Shown in pieces: positions 25,955-33,720 of a stretch of DNA of 64,000 bases. Numbering within the stretch: position 1 is the first letter of the stretch; each line of letters begins with the position of its first letter. A model generated the notes under the pieces. The model had not been told where the DNA came from. It did not search any database and saw only the letters and a program-made list of their open reading frames with translations. The DNA comes from Streptomyces canus (GTDB lineage: Bacteria > Actinomycetota > Actinomycetes > Streptomycetales > Streptomycetaceae). Both the position numbers and the translations under genes were made by a program. The stretch spans positions 124,001 through 188,000 of the forward strand of contig NZ_KQ948667.1 of NCBI RefSeq assembly GCF_001514145.1, written 5' to 3'.

Positions 25955-26125
25955 ATGACCGAGAACCAAGCCGCTGCCGCTGCAGCGAGCGAGCAGAAGC
26001 CGGTGGAACCGCGAGGCGGCGCCGGGCTGTTCGACGTCGACCCGGACCAGGCCGGGGTGAGCCAGGACCCGAAGAAGATCGTCAAGGGGGACATCTCCGT
26101 CTTTCCCGAGAACGCGGAGGTCTGA
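25955..26125 (+). CDS. Small hydrophilic protein in lysin operon
   Basis: 56 residues from ATG 25955 with GGGGGAA five bases upstream. It begins with an Ala/Gln/Glu-rich stretch and ends GDISVFPENAEV. There is no signal peptide or membrane segment. Its stop lies one base before the ATG of the CHAP/peptidoglycan-binding gene, so both are made together. I do not recognise it; an immunity, chaperone or targeting function for the lysin is possible but not shown by the sequence. Confidence 0.75.
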   Translation: MTENQAAAAAASEQKPVEPRGGAGLFDVDPDQAGVSQDPKKIVKGDISVFPENAEV

Positions 26126-26126
26126 C

Positions 26127-27125
26127 ATGGGATCCGTCTCGGGGATGCTCGCGCAGATGCGCGCCCTCATCGGCACCGGTGAGTACCCGCCCGGCTCGAA
26201 CAACAACAAGATCACCGACTGGTACGGCTTCGACGACGCGTGGTGCGACATGACCGTCAGCTACGCGGCCGCCCACTCGGACAACCTCGGCGCGGTGTGC
26301 GGAAAGTTCGCGTACACGGTCGCGCACGCCAACGCCTTCAAGGCGAAGGGGCGTTGGCACTACGGGCTGGGCGGGATCCGCCCGGGTGACATCGTCTTCT
26401 TCGACTGGGACGGCAGCCGGACCATCGGCCGCATCGACCATGTCGGTGTCGTCGAGGCGGTGCACTCCAACGGCACCATCACCACCATCGAGGGCAACAC
26501 CAGCGACAAGTGCCAGCGCCGCAGCCGCAACTCCGCCTGTGTGGTGGGCTACGGCCGGCCCAGCTACGGCGACGCGAGCCCGCTGCCGCCCACCGACGGC
26601 ATCCTGCGCAAGGGCTCCAAGGGCGCCGCCGTCAAGACGCTCCAGAAGAACCTGAACACCGTCATGAAGTCCGGCCTGGTCGTCGACGGCGACTTCGGAC
26701 CGGCCACCGACACCGCCGTACGGGCCTTCCAGAAGAAGTACGGCCTGACGGTCGACGGCCAGTACGGGCCGGCGTCGGCCGCGGTGATGAAGTCCGCGCT
26801 CAAGGGCGGCACCAAGCCCACACCGCCCGCCCCGCGCCCGCCGGCCGCCGGGAAGCTCAAGGTGGACGGTGAGTTCGGGCCCGCGACCTGCGCGGCGATG
26901 CAGCGCGCCCTGAACAAGCACGGCGCCAAGCTGAGCGTGGACGGTTCCTTCGGCCCGCTGACGAAGAAGGCCCTCCAGGGCTATCTGAAGGTCACCGCGG
27001 ACGGTGTCGTCGGACCCAACACCGTCAAGGCCCTTCAGAAGAAGGTGGGTTCGGGCGTCGACGGCAAGTGGGGTGCGGACACCACCCGGCACCTCCAGAC
27101 GGCCCTGAACGCGGGCACGTTCTGA
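26127..27125 (+). CDS. CHAP-domain peptidase with three peptidoglycan-binding repeats, no signal peptide
   Basis: 332 residues from ATG 26127 (GGAGG seven bases upstream). Residues about 25-145 form a CHAP/NlpC-like cysteine peptidase domain with Cys40 in DDAWCDMTVSY and His105 in RIDHVGVVE. Three peptidoglycan-binding type 1 repeats follow (VDGDFGPATDTAVRAFQKKY, VDGEFGPATCAAMQRALNKH, VDGSFGPLTKKAL and a final TADGVVGPNTVKAL). It should cleave peptide cross-bridges in the cell wall. The N-terminus is hydrophilic, so it either leaves by lysis, uses another export route, or is a phage-type endolysin now domesticated. Confidence 0.88.
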   Translation: MGSVSGMLAQMRALIGTGEYPPGSNNNKITDWYGFDDAWCDMTVSYAAAHSDNLGAVCGKFAYTVAHANAFKAKGRWHYGLGGIRPGDIVFFDWDGSRTIGRIDHVGVVEAVHSNGTITTIEGNTSDKCQRRSRNSACVVGYGRPSYGDASPLPPTDGILRKGSKGAAVKTLQKNLNTVMKSGLVVDGDFGPATDTAVRAFQKKYGLTVDGQYGPASAAVMKSALKGGTKPTPPAPRPPAAGKLKVDGEFGPATCAAMQRALNKHGAKLSVDGSFGPLTKKALQGYLKVTADGVVGPNTVKALQKKVGSGVDGKWGADTTRHLQTALNAGTF

Positions 27126-27131
27126 GCGGAC

Positions 27132-27164
27132 GGGGACTCCGGCCGGCGGGCCGGAGTCCCCTTT
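27132..27164 (+). terminator. Terminator of the lysin operon
   Basis: GGGGACTCCGGCC-GGCG-GGCCGGAGTCCCC is a perfect 13-bp stem with a four-base loop, followed by TTT, seven bases after the lysin stop. Confidence 0.9.
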
Positions 27165-27177
27165 CCCGCCGGCCGGT

Positions 27178-27255
27178 TCAGCAGCCGGTCGCCCAGATGT
27201 GGGAGTCGCCGCGGTCGTTGGCCACGCCGTTGTCACCGGCCTCCTGGCCGGGCAT
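27178..27255 (-). CDS. Unrecognised 25-residue reading frame
   Basis: ATG 27255 to TGA 27178 reads MPGQEAGDNGVANDRGDSHI followed by WATGC. Of its 24 codons after the start, 23 end in G or C while first and second positions are much less GC-rich, which is the signature of real Streptomyces coding sequence. No good ribosome site precedes it and an in-frame TAA lies eight codons upstream. It is either a very small peptide gene or the surviving C-terminus of a lost secreted protein. I know no relative. Confidence 0.4.
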   Translation of the reverse strand: MPGQEAGDNGVANDRGDSHIWATGC

Positions 27256-27369
27256 GCGCGCTGCATGCCCAGCCTTTTATGGGCGTATGCGGGCATTCAC
27301 CCGTTCAGTGGATCATCGTCGACCGGTGCTCTAGGGTGTTCAGGGGGAACCGGGGGAGGGGGCGGCGAC

Positions 27370-28245
27370 ATGTCCGAACGGGACTGGATGGCCGCGCAGT
27401 TCGAGGAGCACCGGCCCCGGCTGCGGGCCGTCGCGCACCGCATGCTGGGCTCGCTCGGCGAGGCCGACGACGCCCTCCAGGACGCCTGGCTGCGTATCGA
27501 CCGCGCCGACACCTCCGGCGTGGAGAACCCGGGCGGGTGGCTGACCACGGTCGTCGCCCGGGTCTGCCTCAACCTGCTGCGGGCGCGGGAGGCCCGCCGC
27601 GAGGACGAGTTGGCGGCGGACCGGATCCCGGCGACCGCGGCGCGTGCCGTCGACCCCGAGGAGGAGGCGCTTCTCGCCGACTCCGTGGGCCTCGCCCTGC
27701 TGATCGTCCTCGACACGCTCGCGCCCGCCGAACGGCTCGCGTTCGTGCTGCACGACATGTTCCAGGTGCCGTTCGACGAGATCGCCCCGATGATCGACAA
27801 AACCCCGGCGACCACCCGGCAGTTGGCCAGCCGGGCCCGTCGCCGGGTCAAGGGCGCCCCCGCGCCCACGGCAGACGCCTCACGACGGCACCGGGTCGTG
27901 CACGCCTACCTCGCCGCCACCCGCGGCGGCGACTTCGACGCTCTGCTCGCCCTGCTCCACCCGGACGTGGTGCTGCACGCCGACCGGGCCGTCGTACCGA
28001 CCCCCGAGCCCGTTCTCGTCCGGGGTGCCCGCCCGGTCGCCGAGGGCGCGATGGCCTCCCTGGGCCGGGCCCGGTCCGCCGCCCTCGTCCTCATCGACGG
28101 CGAGGTCGGAATGGCGATGCTGGGGGAGGGCCGCCTGTGCGTGCTGCTCCGGTTCGCCTTCGACGGCGACCTCATCCGGGAGATCGACGTCGTGGCGGAG
28201 CCGGATCGCCTGCGGAAGGCCCAAGTGGCGCTCGCGGAAGAGTAG
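27370..28245 (+). CDS. SigJ-like ECF sigma factor with SnoaL-type C-terminal domain
   Basis: 291 residues. Region 2 (FEEHRPRLRAVAHRMLGSLG EADDALQDAWLRIDRA) and region 4 (LAPAERLAFVLHDMFQVPFDEIA ...ATTRQLASRARRRV) are clear. After about residue 180 there is an extra NTF2/SnoaL-like domain (HAYLAATRGGDFDALLALLHPDVV), which in SigJ and ECF41-type factors modulates activity in cis in place of an anti-sigma factor. The WLPEP linker motif of classical ECF41 is not visible. ATG 27370 follows a GGAGGGGG site. The adjacent minus-strand oxidoreductase may be a target. Confidence 0.88.
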   Translation: MSERDWMAAQFEEHRPRLRAVAHRMLGSLGEADDALQDAWLRIDRADTSGVENPGGWLTTVVARVCLNLLRAREARREDELAADRIPATAARAVDPEEEALLADSVGLALLIVLDTLAPAERLAFVLHDMFQVPFDEIAPMIDKTPATTRQLASRARRRVKGAPAPTADASRRHRVVHAYLAATRGGDFDALLALLHPDVVLHADRAVVPTPEPVLVRGARPVAEGAMASLGRARSAALVLIDGEVGMAMLGEGRLCVLLRFAFDGDLIREIDVVAEPDRLRKAQVALAEE

Positions 28246-28246
28246 T

Positions 28247-28534
28247 TCAGACGGTAGGGCGCAGGCGGCGGCCGGAGACCTTCTGGTACGCCGCCCCGAG
28301 CACCGCCGCGTTCACCACGGCCCCGACGACGATCCCGGCCCATGCCAGCGCGCCCGGCAGCATCACGAAGAGCAGCGAGGCCGGGGCCGTGACCAGGAAC
28401 GCCCAGACGCCGGCGAGGCTCGCGTCGGCGTGCTCGACGAACAGCGCGTCCACACCCACCCAGCCGACGACGGCGGCCACGACGAGCAGGTAGCCGAGAG
28501 CGAGCGGGTTGAGGAAGTAGCGCGAGCCGTTCAT
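28247..28534 (-). CDS. Small membrane protein, SCO4225-like
   Basis: 95 residues from ATG 28534 with three hydrophobic helices (ALGYLLVVAAVVGWVGVDALF, GVWAFLVTAPASLLFVMLP, AWAGIVVGAVVNAAVLG). NPLALGYLLVV near the start and HADASLAGVW resemble, from memory, Streptomyces membrane proteins of the SCO4225 type. No function is known. It converges on the sigma factor gene with one base between the stops. Confidence 0.75.
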   Translation of the reverse strand: MNGSRYFLNPLALGYLLVVAAVVGWVGVDALFVEHADASLAGVWAFLVTAPASLLFVMLPGALAWAGIVVGAVVNAAVLGAAYQKVSGRRLRPTV

Positions 28535-28636
28535 GTGGACCCCCAGGTGATCGGTGGTGCGTCGGTGATCCCCACGATGCCCCGCCCCCGCGGCCACCGC
28601 CTGAGTCGCGGTACTCAGTCTGCTCGCGGGATGTAC

Positions 28637-29533
28637 CTAGGGCCTCGGGAACTCCTCCGCGTGCGCTCGCGCCCACTGCGCGAACGTCCGCGCCGGGCGC
28701 CCCAGCACCTTCTCGACCGTGGGCAGCACCTCCGAGCCCCGGTCGCCGTCCAGGGTGCGCCGCATGATGGCGTCGACGACCTCGGGAGGGAAGCCGATGG
28801 GGGTCCCCCCGCTCGAGCGAAGCCCAGAGTGGGGGAGCGACATCCCGGCACGGGCGGCTTCGACCGGGACGGAACGTACGCGCAGATCGCGGCCCAGGAT
28901 CTCGCCGAGAACCGCCAGCTCCTCGGTGGGGGTGAGGGACTGCGGGCCGCTCAACTCGTGGACGACACCCGCGTGCTCGCCGGTGGTGAGCGCCAGTGCC
29001 GCGATCTCCGCCAGGTCCGCCGGGTCGATGCTTGCCGCCGGGCGGTCCGCGAAGGGGATCGCCACCTCGTCGCCGGCCCGCAACTGCCCGGCCCACTGAA
29101 GGGCGTTGGACATGAAGCGGCCCGGGCGCAGCAGGGTCCAGGCGAAACCGCGGGCCGGGTCGGTCACCGCCGCCTCCGCCGTGCGCTGCCAGCGGGCGAT
29201 CGGGTCGTCGTCCGTCCCGCCGTCCAGCGTGGACAGCTTCACGACCCGCCGTACTCCTGCCCGTTCCGCCGCCGCGGCGAGCGCGAGGTCATGGGTGGGC
29301 TCGGGGGCCGTACCCACCGCCTGCGCCGACATCAGGAAGGCCCCGTCCACGCCCGCGAAGGCCGCGGCAAGGCTCTCCGGGTCCGCAGCGTCGCCGTACA
29401 CCGCCTCCGCGCCGACGGGGAAGCGGGCCTTTGCCGGCCGCCGGGTCATCGCGCGCACCGGCTCCCCGGCCGCCGCGAGCCGCCGTACCAGCTCGCTCCC
29501 CACATGGCCCGTCGCCCCGGTCACCAGGATCAT
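28637..29533 (-). CDS. NmrA-like NAD(P)-binding oxidoreductase/epimerase
   Basis: 298 residues. N-terminal Rossmann motif ILVTGATGHVGSELVRRLAA at residues 2-21; the atypical short-chain dehydrogenase form lacks an evident Tyr-x-x-x-Lys site, as in NmrA-type redox sensors or quinone reductases. Residues about 230-245 (MSLPHSGLRSSGGTPIGFPP) are encoded by an inserted hairpin element (28799-28837) that keeps the frame. ECF41/SigJ-type sigma genes commonly neighbour oxidoreductases or epimerases of this kind, so co-regulation is plausible. Confidence 0.82.
   Translation of the reverse strand: MILVTGATGHVGSELVRRLAAAGEPVRAMTRRPAKARFPVGAEAVYGDAADPESLAAAFAGVDGAFLMSAQAVGTAPEPTHDLALAAAAERAGVRRVVKLSTLDGGTDDDPIARWQRTAEAAVTDPARGFAWTLLRPGRFMSNALQWAGQLRAGDEVAIPFADRPAASIDPADLAEIAALALTTGEHAGVVHELSGPQSLTPTEELAVLGEILGRDLRVRSVPVEAARAGMSLPHSGLRSSGGTPIGFPPEVVDAIMRRTLDGDRGSEVLPTVEKVLGRPARTFAQWARAHAEEFPRP
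28799..28837 (-). repeat. In-frame GC-rich hairpin element, copy B
   Basis: GGGGGTCCCCCCGCTCGAGC followed by GAAGCCCAGAGTGGGGGAG on the plus strand, within the NmrA-like gene. The outer CTCCCCC and GGGGG-CCCCC blocks match the other copies in the window; this copy carries a longer loop. Confidence 0.7.
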
Positions 29534-29715
29534 CGCCGTCTCCCCTCATGGATGACTCGTCGACGACCCCAGCCTGCGCGCGGAGGCGGCGGCCGACATC
29601 GCACCGGGGGAGGCCGTGCGACTGCTTCCACGGGAGTAGCCAGGCAGAAATGCCGCATACGGGCATATTCTTGGACTAGGCATCCCTGCGTGTCGATCTG
29701 GAGAAGGTGAGTGCG

Positions 29716-30009
29716 ATGCGCGTACTGCTCAAGGTGTCCATGGACACGGAGAAGGCGAACGACGCCATCAGCCACGGCACCCTGCCGAAGCTGATCGAGC
29801 AGTCGATGGAACAGATCAAGCCCGAAGCGGCCTACTTCACCTCCGAGAACGGTCAGCGCACCGCCTACCTGGTCTTCGACATGCAGGACAGCTCGCAGAT
29901 GCCGGTGATCAGTGAGCCGTTCTTCATGAACCTGGGAGCCAAGATCACCTACACCCCGGTGATGAACTACGAGGACGTGCAGAAGGGGCTCTCCCAGCTG
30001 GGGCGTTGA
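29716..30009 (+). CDS. Conserved hypothetical protein (about 97 residues)
   Basis: 97 residues from ATG 29716, with GGAGAAGG eight bases upstream; a GTG at 29707 is in frame but overlaps that site. The sequence is a compact alpha/beta domain starting MRVLLKVSMDTEKANDAIS and containing AAYFTSENGQRTAYLVFDM, with no signal peptide. It resembles ferredoxin-like stress-responsive dimeric domains, but I cannot name the family. Stand-alone gene. Confidence 0.75.
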   Translation: MRVLLKVSMDTEKANDAISHGTLPKLIEQSMEQIKPEAAYFTSENGQRTAYLVFDMQDSSQMPVISEPFFMNLGAKITYTPVMNYEDVQKGLSQLGR

Positions 30010-30012
30010 CCC

Positions 30013-30663
30013 TCAGCTGAAGATGATCATCGAGCCCTGGGCGAGACTCCGGGTCGCCGCCGCGTGCAGCCCGAGCCAGACATGACGTTCCCGGGCGAAG
30101 GGGCTGGGGTCGTACGGCGCGGGGACGGCCGGCTCCTCCAGCTCCGTGGGTGCGCGCGGCGGCTCGGGGGGTGCCGGGGGGTTGGCCGGGTCGATGCCGA
30201 TCACCGGGGCCACGATCTCCAGCTCCCGCAGCAGGGTCTGCGAGGAGCCCAACGGGCCGCCGCCCGCGAGGAGTTCCTCGCTCGCCAGCGGGTGCGGGAA
30301 GTCGACGGGGACGTACGCGCCCGCATGGTCGTAGTGCCAGACCAGATGCGACTGCTGGGCCGTCGTCTCGAACATCTCCAGCAACTGCTCGTAGTCACCG
30401 CCGAGTTCGTCGACCGGGGTGACCGGGAGCCCGCAGACCTGGAGCAGATAGGCGCGGCGCAGGAAGTGCAGGGCGTCGTAGTCGAACCCGGCCACCGGGG
30501 CGACCTCGCCGGACAGGCCCGGCATGTACTGGTACACCGGCACCGGCGGCAACCCGGCCTCGGCGAGCACCTTGTTGTATTGCGCGAGTTCCTCGGCGAA
30601 CGGGTTGTCCGGGGTGTGGCACAACACGTCGACGAGCGGGACCAGCCACAGGTCACAGGCCAA
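30013..30663 (-). CDS. Hypothetical protein, Pro-rich tail
   Basis: 216 residues if translation begins at TTG 30663 (ACDLWLVPLVDVLCHTPDNP), which has GAGGAG seven bases upstream; a GTG at 30705 in the same frame has no ribosome site. The N-terminal part is an alpha-helical domain (FAEELAQYNKVLAEAGLPPV, FLRRAYLLQVCGLPVTPV); residues about 160-190 are rich in Pro and Glu. No signal peptide or catalytic motif is visible. I recognise it only as a conserved streptomycete protein. Confidence 0.7.
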   Translation of the reverse strand: MACDLWLVPLVDVLCHTPDNPFAEELAQYNKVLAEAGLPPVPVYQYMPGLSGEVAPVAGFDYDALHFLRRAYLLQVCGLPVTPVDELGGDYEQLLEMFETTAQQSHLVWHYDHAGAYVPVDFPHPLASEELLAGGGPLGSSQTLLRELEIVAPVIGIDPANPPAPPEPPRAPTELEEPAVPAPYDPSPFARERHVWLGLHAAATRSLAQGSMIIFS

Positions 30664-30793
30664 AAGACAGCTCCTCGGATACTCGCGGTGCGCGGATGTC
30701 TTCACACGGTGGTCAGGGAAGGGTAGTCGCTGAAGTGCCGGGTCGGGGCCCCTCGTGCGGGTTGTGCTGGTCCCTTACCCGTGCCGGAAGCGC

Positions 30794-31492
30794 TCAGTCG
30801 GCGGTGAGGCCCTCGATGAGGGTCAGATAGTGGCCGTTGTAGGCGGTGAGGAGCTTGCGGGCGGTCGCGGTGTCCCGCCGGTACAGCGCGTCGGCCACCT
30901 CTGGGTGCCCGGACCACAGGCTGCCGCGCAGATCGGTGAGCCGGCGCAGGTGCTGGACCGTGCACACCCAGGTCTGGACGCGCAGCCGGTGCAGGAAGTC
31001 GGCGAGGTAGGCGTTGCCGAACAGGACGCTCAGCTCGCGCCAGAAGCGCAGGTCGTAGCCGATCAGTACGGTCAGGTCGCCCGCGACGGCGGCCCGCTGG
31101 GCCTCCTCGCCGCGCCGCCGTACGCCCGCCACCGCCGCGGCGGTGCGGGGCTCGTCGAGCTCCTGGAAGATGCGGTGGCCGGCGTCGAGCGCCTGGAACA
31201 TGCCGTCCGTGACCAGGCTGCGGGCTTCGATCATGCCGCGGAAGTCGTCGAGGGAGTACTCGTGCACATGGAAGCCCCGGTGCTGGTCGGCCTCCAGGAG
31301 CCCCTGCGCCGACAGATCGACGAGGGCCTCGCGCACCGGGGTGGCGGAGACGCCGTACTGCTCGGCGATCTCCTTCACCGTGAACTCCTGCCCCGGCTGG
31401 AGCCGCCCGGCCAGCACCTCGTCCCGCAGCGCGTCCGCGATCTGCTGCCGCAGCGTACTGCGGGTGACGGAACCGTTGCTGCTGCCGGGCAT
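30794..31492 (-). CDS. GntR-family (FadR/FCD-type) transcriptional regulator
   Basis: 232 residues from ATG 31492 with GGGAGG about ten bases upstream. N-terminal winged helix: LRQQIADALRDEVLAGRLQP GQEFTVKEIAEQYGVSATPVREAL; then the all-helical FCD ligand domain with LVTDGMFQALDAG and HPEVADALYRRD-type metal-binding region near the C-terminus. It probably senses a small carboxylic acid. A 12-bp-arm palindrome precedes the gene, and an aminotransferase is upstream on the same strand. Confidence 0.9.
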   Translation of the reverse strand: MPGSSNGSVTRSTLRQQIADALRDEVLAGRLQPGQEFTVKEIAEQYGVSATPVREALVDLSAQGLLEADQHRGFHVHEYSLDDFRGMIEARSLVTDGMFQALDAGHRIFQELDEPRTAAAVAGVRRRGEEAQRAAVAGDLTVLIGYDLRFWRELSVLFGNAYLADFLHRLRVQTWVCTVQHLRRLTDLRGSLWSGHPEVADALYRRDTATARKLLTAYNGHYLTLIEGLTAD

Positions 31493-31523
31493 CGTCGGGC
31501 GCCTCCCTCGCGCAGGTGCAGAT

Positions 31524-31555
31524 GGCGTGCTCGTACATATGTCTACGAGCACGCC
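31524..31555. promoter_or_regulatory. Perfect 12-bp inverted repeat upstream of the GntR gene
   Basis: GGCGTGCTCGTA, the 8-base CATATGTC, then TACGAGCACGCC. It contains a central ACATATGT palindrome as well. It lies between the aminotransferase stop and the GntR start, so it could be the GntR operator, the aminotransferase terminator, or both. Confidence 0.65.
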
Positions 31556-31583
31556 ACCTTACGCGTTCGAAGGCGGGGAGTGC

Positions 31584-32939
31584 TTACTCCGTGTACTCGT
31601 CCGCCACGGAGAGCGCGCTGTCCAGTGCGGCCAGCCCCTCCTTGAGCTCCGACTCGCTGACGTTGCACGGCGGCACCACGTGCGTCCGGTTCATGTTGAC
31701 GAAGGGCCAGATGCCCTGCTTCTTCGCGGCGGCCCCGAAAGCGGCCATCGGGGCGTTCGCCTCGCCCGCCGCGTTGTACGGCACGAGCGGCTCGCGGGTC
31801 TCCCTGTTCTTCACGAGCTCCAGCGCCCAGAACATGCCGACACCGCGCACCTCGCCGACGCTCGGGTGCCGCTCGGCGAGATCCCGGAGCGCGGGCTCCA
31901 GGACGGCCGTACCGAGGTGCTTGGCGTTGTCGACGACGCCCTCCTCCGCCATGACGTTGATCGTCGCGACGGCGGCGGCGCAGGCGAGGGGGTGCCCGGA
32001 GTAGGTGAGGCCGCCGGGGTAGGGCCGTTTGCCGAAGGTCTCGGCGACGGCTCCGGAGATGGCGACCCCGCCGAGCGGCACGTATCCGCTGTTGACGCCC
32101 TTGGCGAAGGTCATCAGGTCCGGGGTGACGCCGAACAGGTCGGCGGCGAACCACTCACCGGTGCGCCCGAATCCGGCCATGACCTCGTCCAGGATGAAGA
32201 CGATGCCGTACTTGTCGCAGATCTCGCGGACGCCGGCGAGGTAGCCGGGCGGCGGGACCATGATCCCCGCGGTGCCCGGGATGGTCTCCAGGATGATCGC
32301 GGCGACGGTGGCCGGCCCCTCGAAGGCGATGGTCGTCTCCAGGTGCTCCAGCGCCCGCGCGGTCTCCTGCTCCTCCGTCTCGGCGTAGAAGCGGGACCGG
32401 TACAGGAAGGGCGCCCAGAAGTGCACGACCCCGGCGGAGGCGCTGTCGGAGGCCCAGCGCCGCGGATCCCCGGTGAGGTTGACGGCCTGCTGGGTGCCAC
32501 CGTGGTACGACCGGTAGGCGGACAGCACCTTGGTCCGCCCGGTGTGCAGCCGCGCCATCCGGACGGCGTGCTCGACGGCGTCGGCACCGGCGTTGGTGAA
32601 GAAGATCTTGTCCAGGTCCCCGGGCGTCCGCTCGGCGATCAGCCGGGCCGCCTCCGACCGTGCCTCGATGGCGAAGGCGGGCGCGAACGTCGTCAGCGTG
32701 GCCGCCTGCTCCTCTATCGCGGCGACGACCTTCGGATGCTGGTAGCCGATGTTGGTGTAGACGAGCCCGCTGGTGAAGTCGAGATAGCGGTTCCCGTCGT
32801 AGTCCCAGAAGTACGACCCCTCCGCGCCGGCGACGGCGAGCGGGTCGATGAGCTCCTGCGCGGACCAGGAGTGGAACACATGAGCACGGTCCGCGGCCTT
32901 CACGGCGGCGCCGACCTCGGGGTGTGGCTGAGGGGTCAT
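31584..32939 (-). CDS. Class III PLP-dependent aminotransferase
   Basis: 451 residues. PLP-binding features of class III (omega/ornithine-type) transaminases are present: FFTNAGADAVEHAVRMAR, VFILDEVMAGFGRTG with the catalytic-base Asp, and the Schiff-base Lys in TFAKGVNSGYVPLGG. The form resembles taurine- or beta-alanine:pyruvate aminotransferases, but the amino donor cannot be read off. The ATG at 32939 lies seven bases after a TACGCT box and lacks a ribosome site (leaderless). The GntR gene downstream and twin palindromes upstream suggest substrate-induced control. Confidence 0.9.
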   Translation of the reverse strand: MTPQPHPEVGAAVKAADRAHVFHSWSAQELIDPLAVAGAEGSYFWDYDGNRYLDFTSGLVYTNIGYQHPKVVAAIEEQAATLTTFAPAFAIEARSEAARLIAERTPGDLDKIFFTNAGADAVEHAVRMARLHTGRTKVLSAYRSYHGGTQQAVNLTGDPRRWASDSASAGVVHFWAPFLYRSRFYAETEEQETARALEHLETTIAFEGPATVAAIILETIPGTAGIMVPPPGYLAGVREICDKYGIVFILDEVMAGFGRTGEWFAADLFGVTPDLMTFAKGVNSGYVPLGGVAISGAVAETFGKRPYPGGLTYSGHPLACAAAVATINVMAEEGVVDNAKHLGTAVLEPALRDLAERHPSVGEVRGVGMFWALELVKNRETREPLVPYNAAGEANAPMAAFGAAAKKQGIWPFVNMNRTHVVPPCNVSESELKEGLAALDSALSVADEYTE

Positions 32940-33033
32940 GCGAGTGAGCGTAAATGTCCGCGATGCGGAAGCGGTATGGGCGTCCTGTCTGTGGACGGCG
33001 GCTTTCCACGACAGGTTGTCCAGGGCTCCACCA

Positions 33034-33069
33034 TTGACAGTTTGCTGTCGAAATGACAGCATGTTGTCA
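33034..33069. promoter_or_regulatory. Two tandem palindromes between divergent genes
   Basis: GACAG-TTTG-CTGTC (33036-33049) and ATGACA-GCATGT-TGTCAT (33053-33070) lie side by side in the intergenic region of the aminotransferase and DJ-1 genes; TTGACA at 33034-33039 could be a -35. Both share a GACA...TGTC framework and probably bind two dimers of one regulator, either the MarR protein at 33717 or the GntR protein at 30794. Confidence 0.65.
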
Positions 33070-33111
33070 TCTGGCCGGAACGCAAGGCCCTCAGGGCCCG
33101 AGGAGGCAGCC

Positions 33112-33720
33112 ATGAGCCGCAAGCCCGTGCATCTCGCCGTGTACGACACCTATGCCGACTGGGAGACGGGGCACGCCACGGCCTATCTCGCCCGCGCCGG
33201 GTACGAGATCCGGACGGCCGGGCCTTCGCGTGAGCCGGTGACCTCCATCGGGGGCCTGCGGGTGCAGCCCGCGTGCGCCCTGGACGACGTACGGCCGTCC
33301 GAGAGCTCCCTGCTGATCCTGCCGGGCGCCGATCTCTGGGACGCGGGCGACGACCTCGCCCCCTTCGCCCGCAAGGCGCGGGAGTTCCTCGATGCCGGGG
33401 TTCCCGTCGCCGCGATCTGCGGGGCCACCGCGGGACTCGCGCGCGAGGGGCTGCTGGACGACCGGGAGCACACCAGTGCCGTGTCCTTCTATCTGGCGGC
33501 CACGGGGTACGGCGGCGGCGAGCGGTACGTCGACGCGGACGCCGTGACCGACCGCGGGCTGATCACCGCCGGGCCCACCGAGCCCGTGGCGTTCGCCCGG
33601 GAGATCTTCCGGTTGCTCGGGGTGTACGACGGCGAGGTGCTGGACGCCTGGTACCGGCTGTTCCACGACTCCGACGCCGAGGCGTACGCCGTGCTGGAGA
33701 AGGCGCAGGCGTCCGGGTGA
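33112..33720 (+). CDS. DJ-1/PfpI-family protein (glutamine amidotransferase-like)
   Basis: 202 residues from ATG 33112 with GGAGG six bases upstream. The flavodoxin-like fold of the DJ-1/PfpI family has its reactive Cys in the nucleophile elbow VAAICGATAGLAREG (about residue 103) and an acidic residue early (YADWETGHA). Family members include chaperones, glyoxalases, hydratases and proteases. It overlaps a MarR-type regulator by GTGA. Divergent position from the aminotransferase suggests a stress or reactive-metabolite role. Confidence 0.88.
   Translation: MSRKPVHLAVYDTYADWETGHATAYLARAGYEIRTAGPSREPVTSIGGLRVQPACALDDVRPSESSLLILPGADLWDAGDDLAPFARKAREFLDAGVPVAAICGATAGLAREGLLDDREHTSAVSFYLAATGYGGGERYVDADAVTDRGLITAGPTEPVAFAREIFRLLGVYDGEVLDAWYRLFHDSDAEAYAVLEKAQASG

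Noticed and set aside
25055..27125. Prophage or contractile-injection remnant around the lysin
   Set aside because: No tail, portal, integrase or terminase genes are present and GC content matches the surroundings.
27370..29533. Classical ECF41 sigma factor with its target promoter before the NmrA-like gene
   Set aside because: The WLPEP linker motif is missing and no TGTCACA-16/17-CGTC promoter was found before 29533; only a general SigJ-like call is kept.
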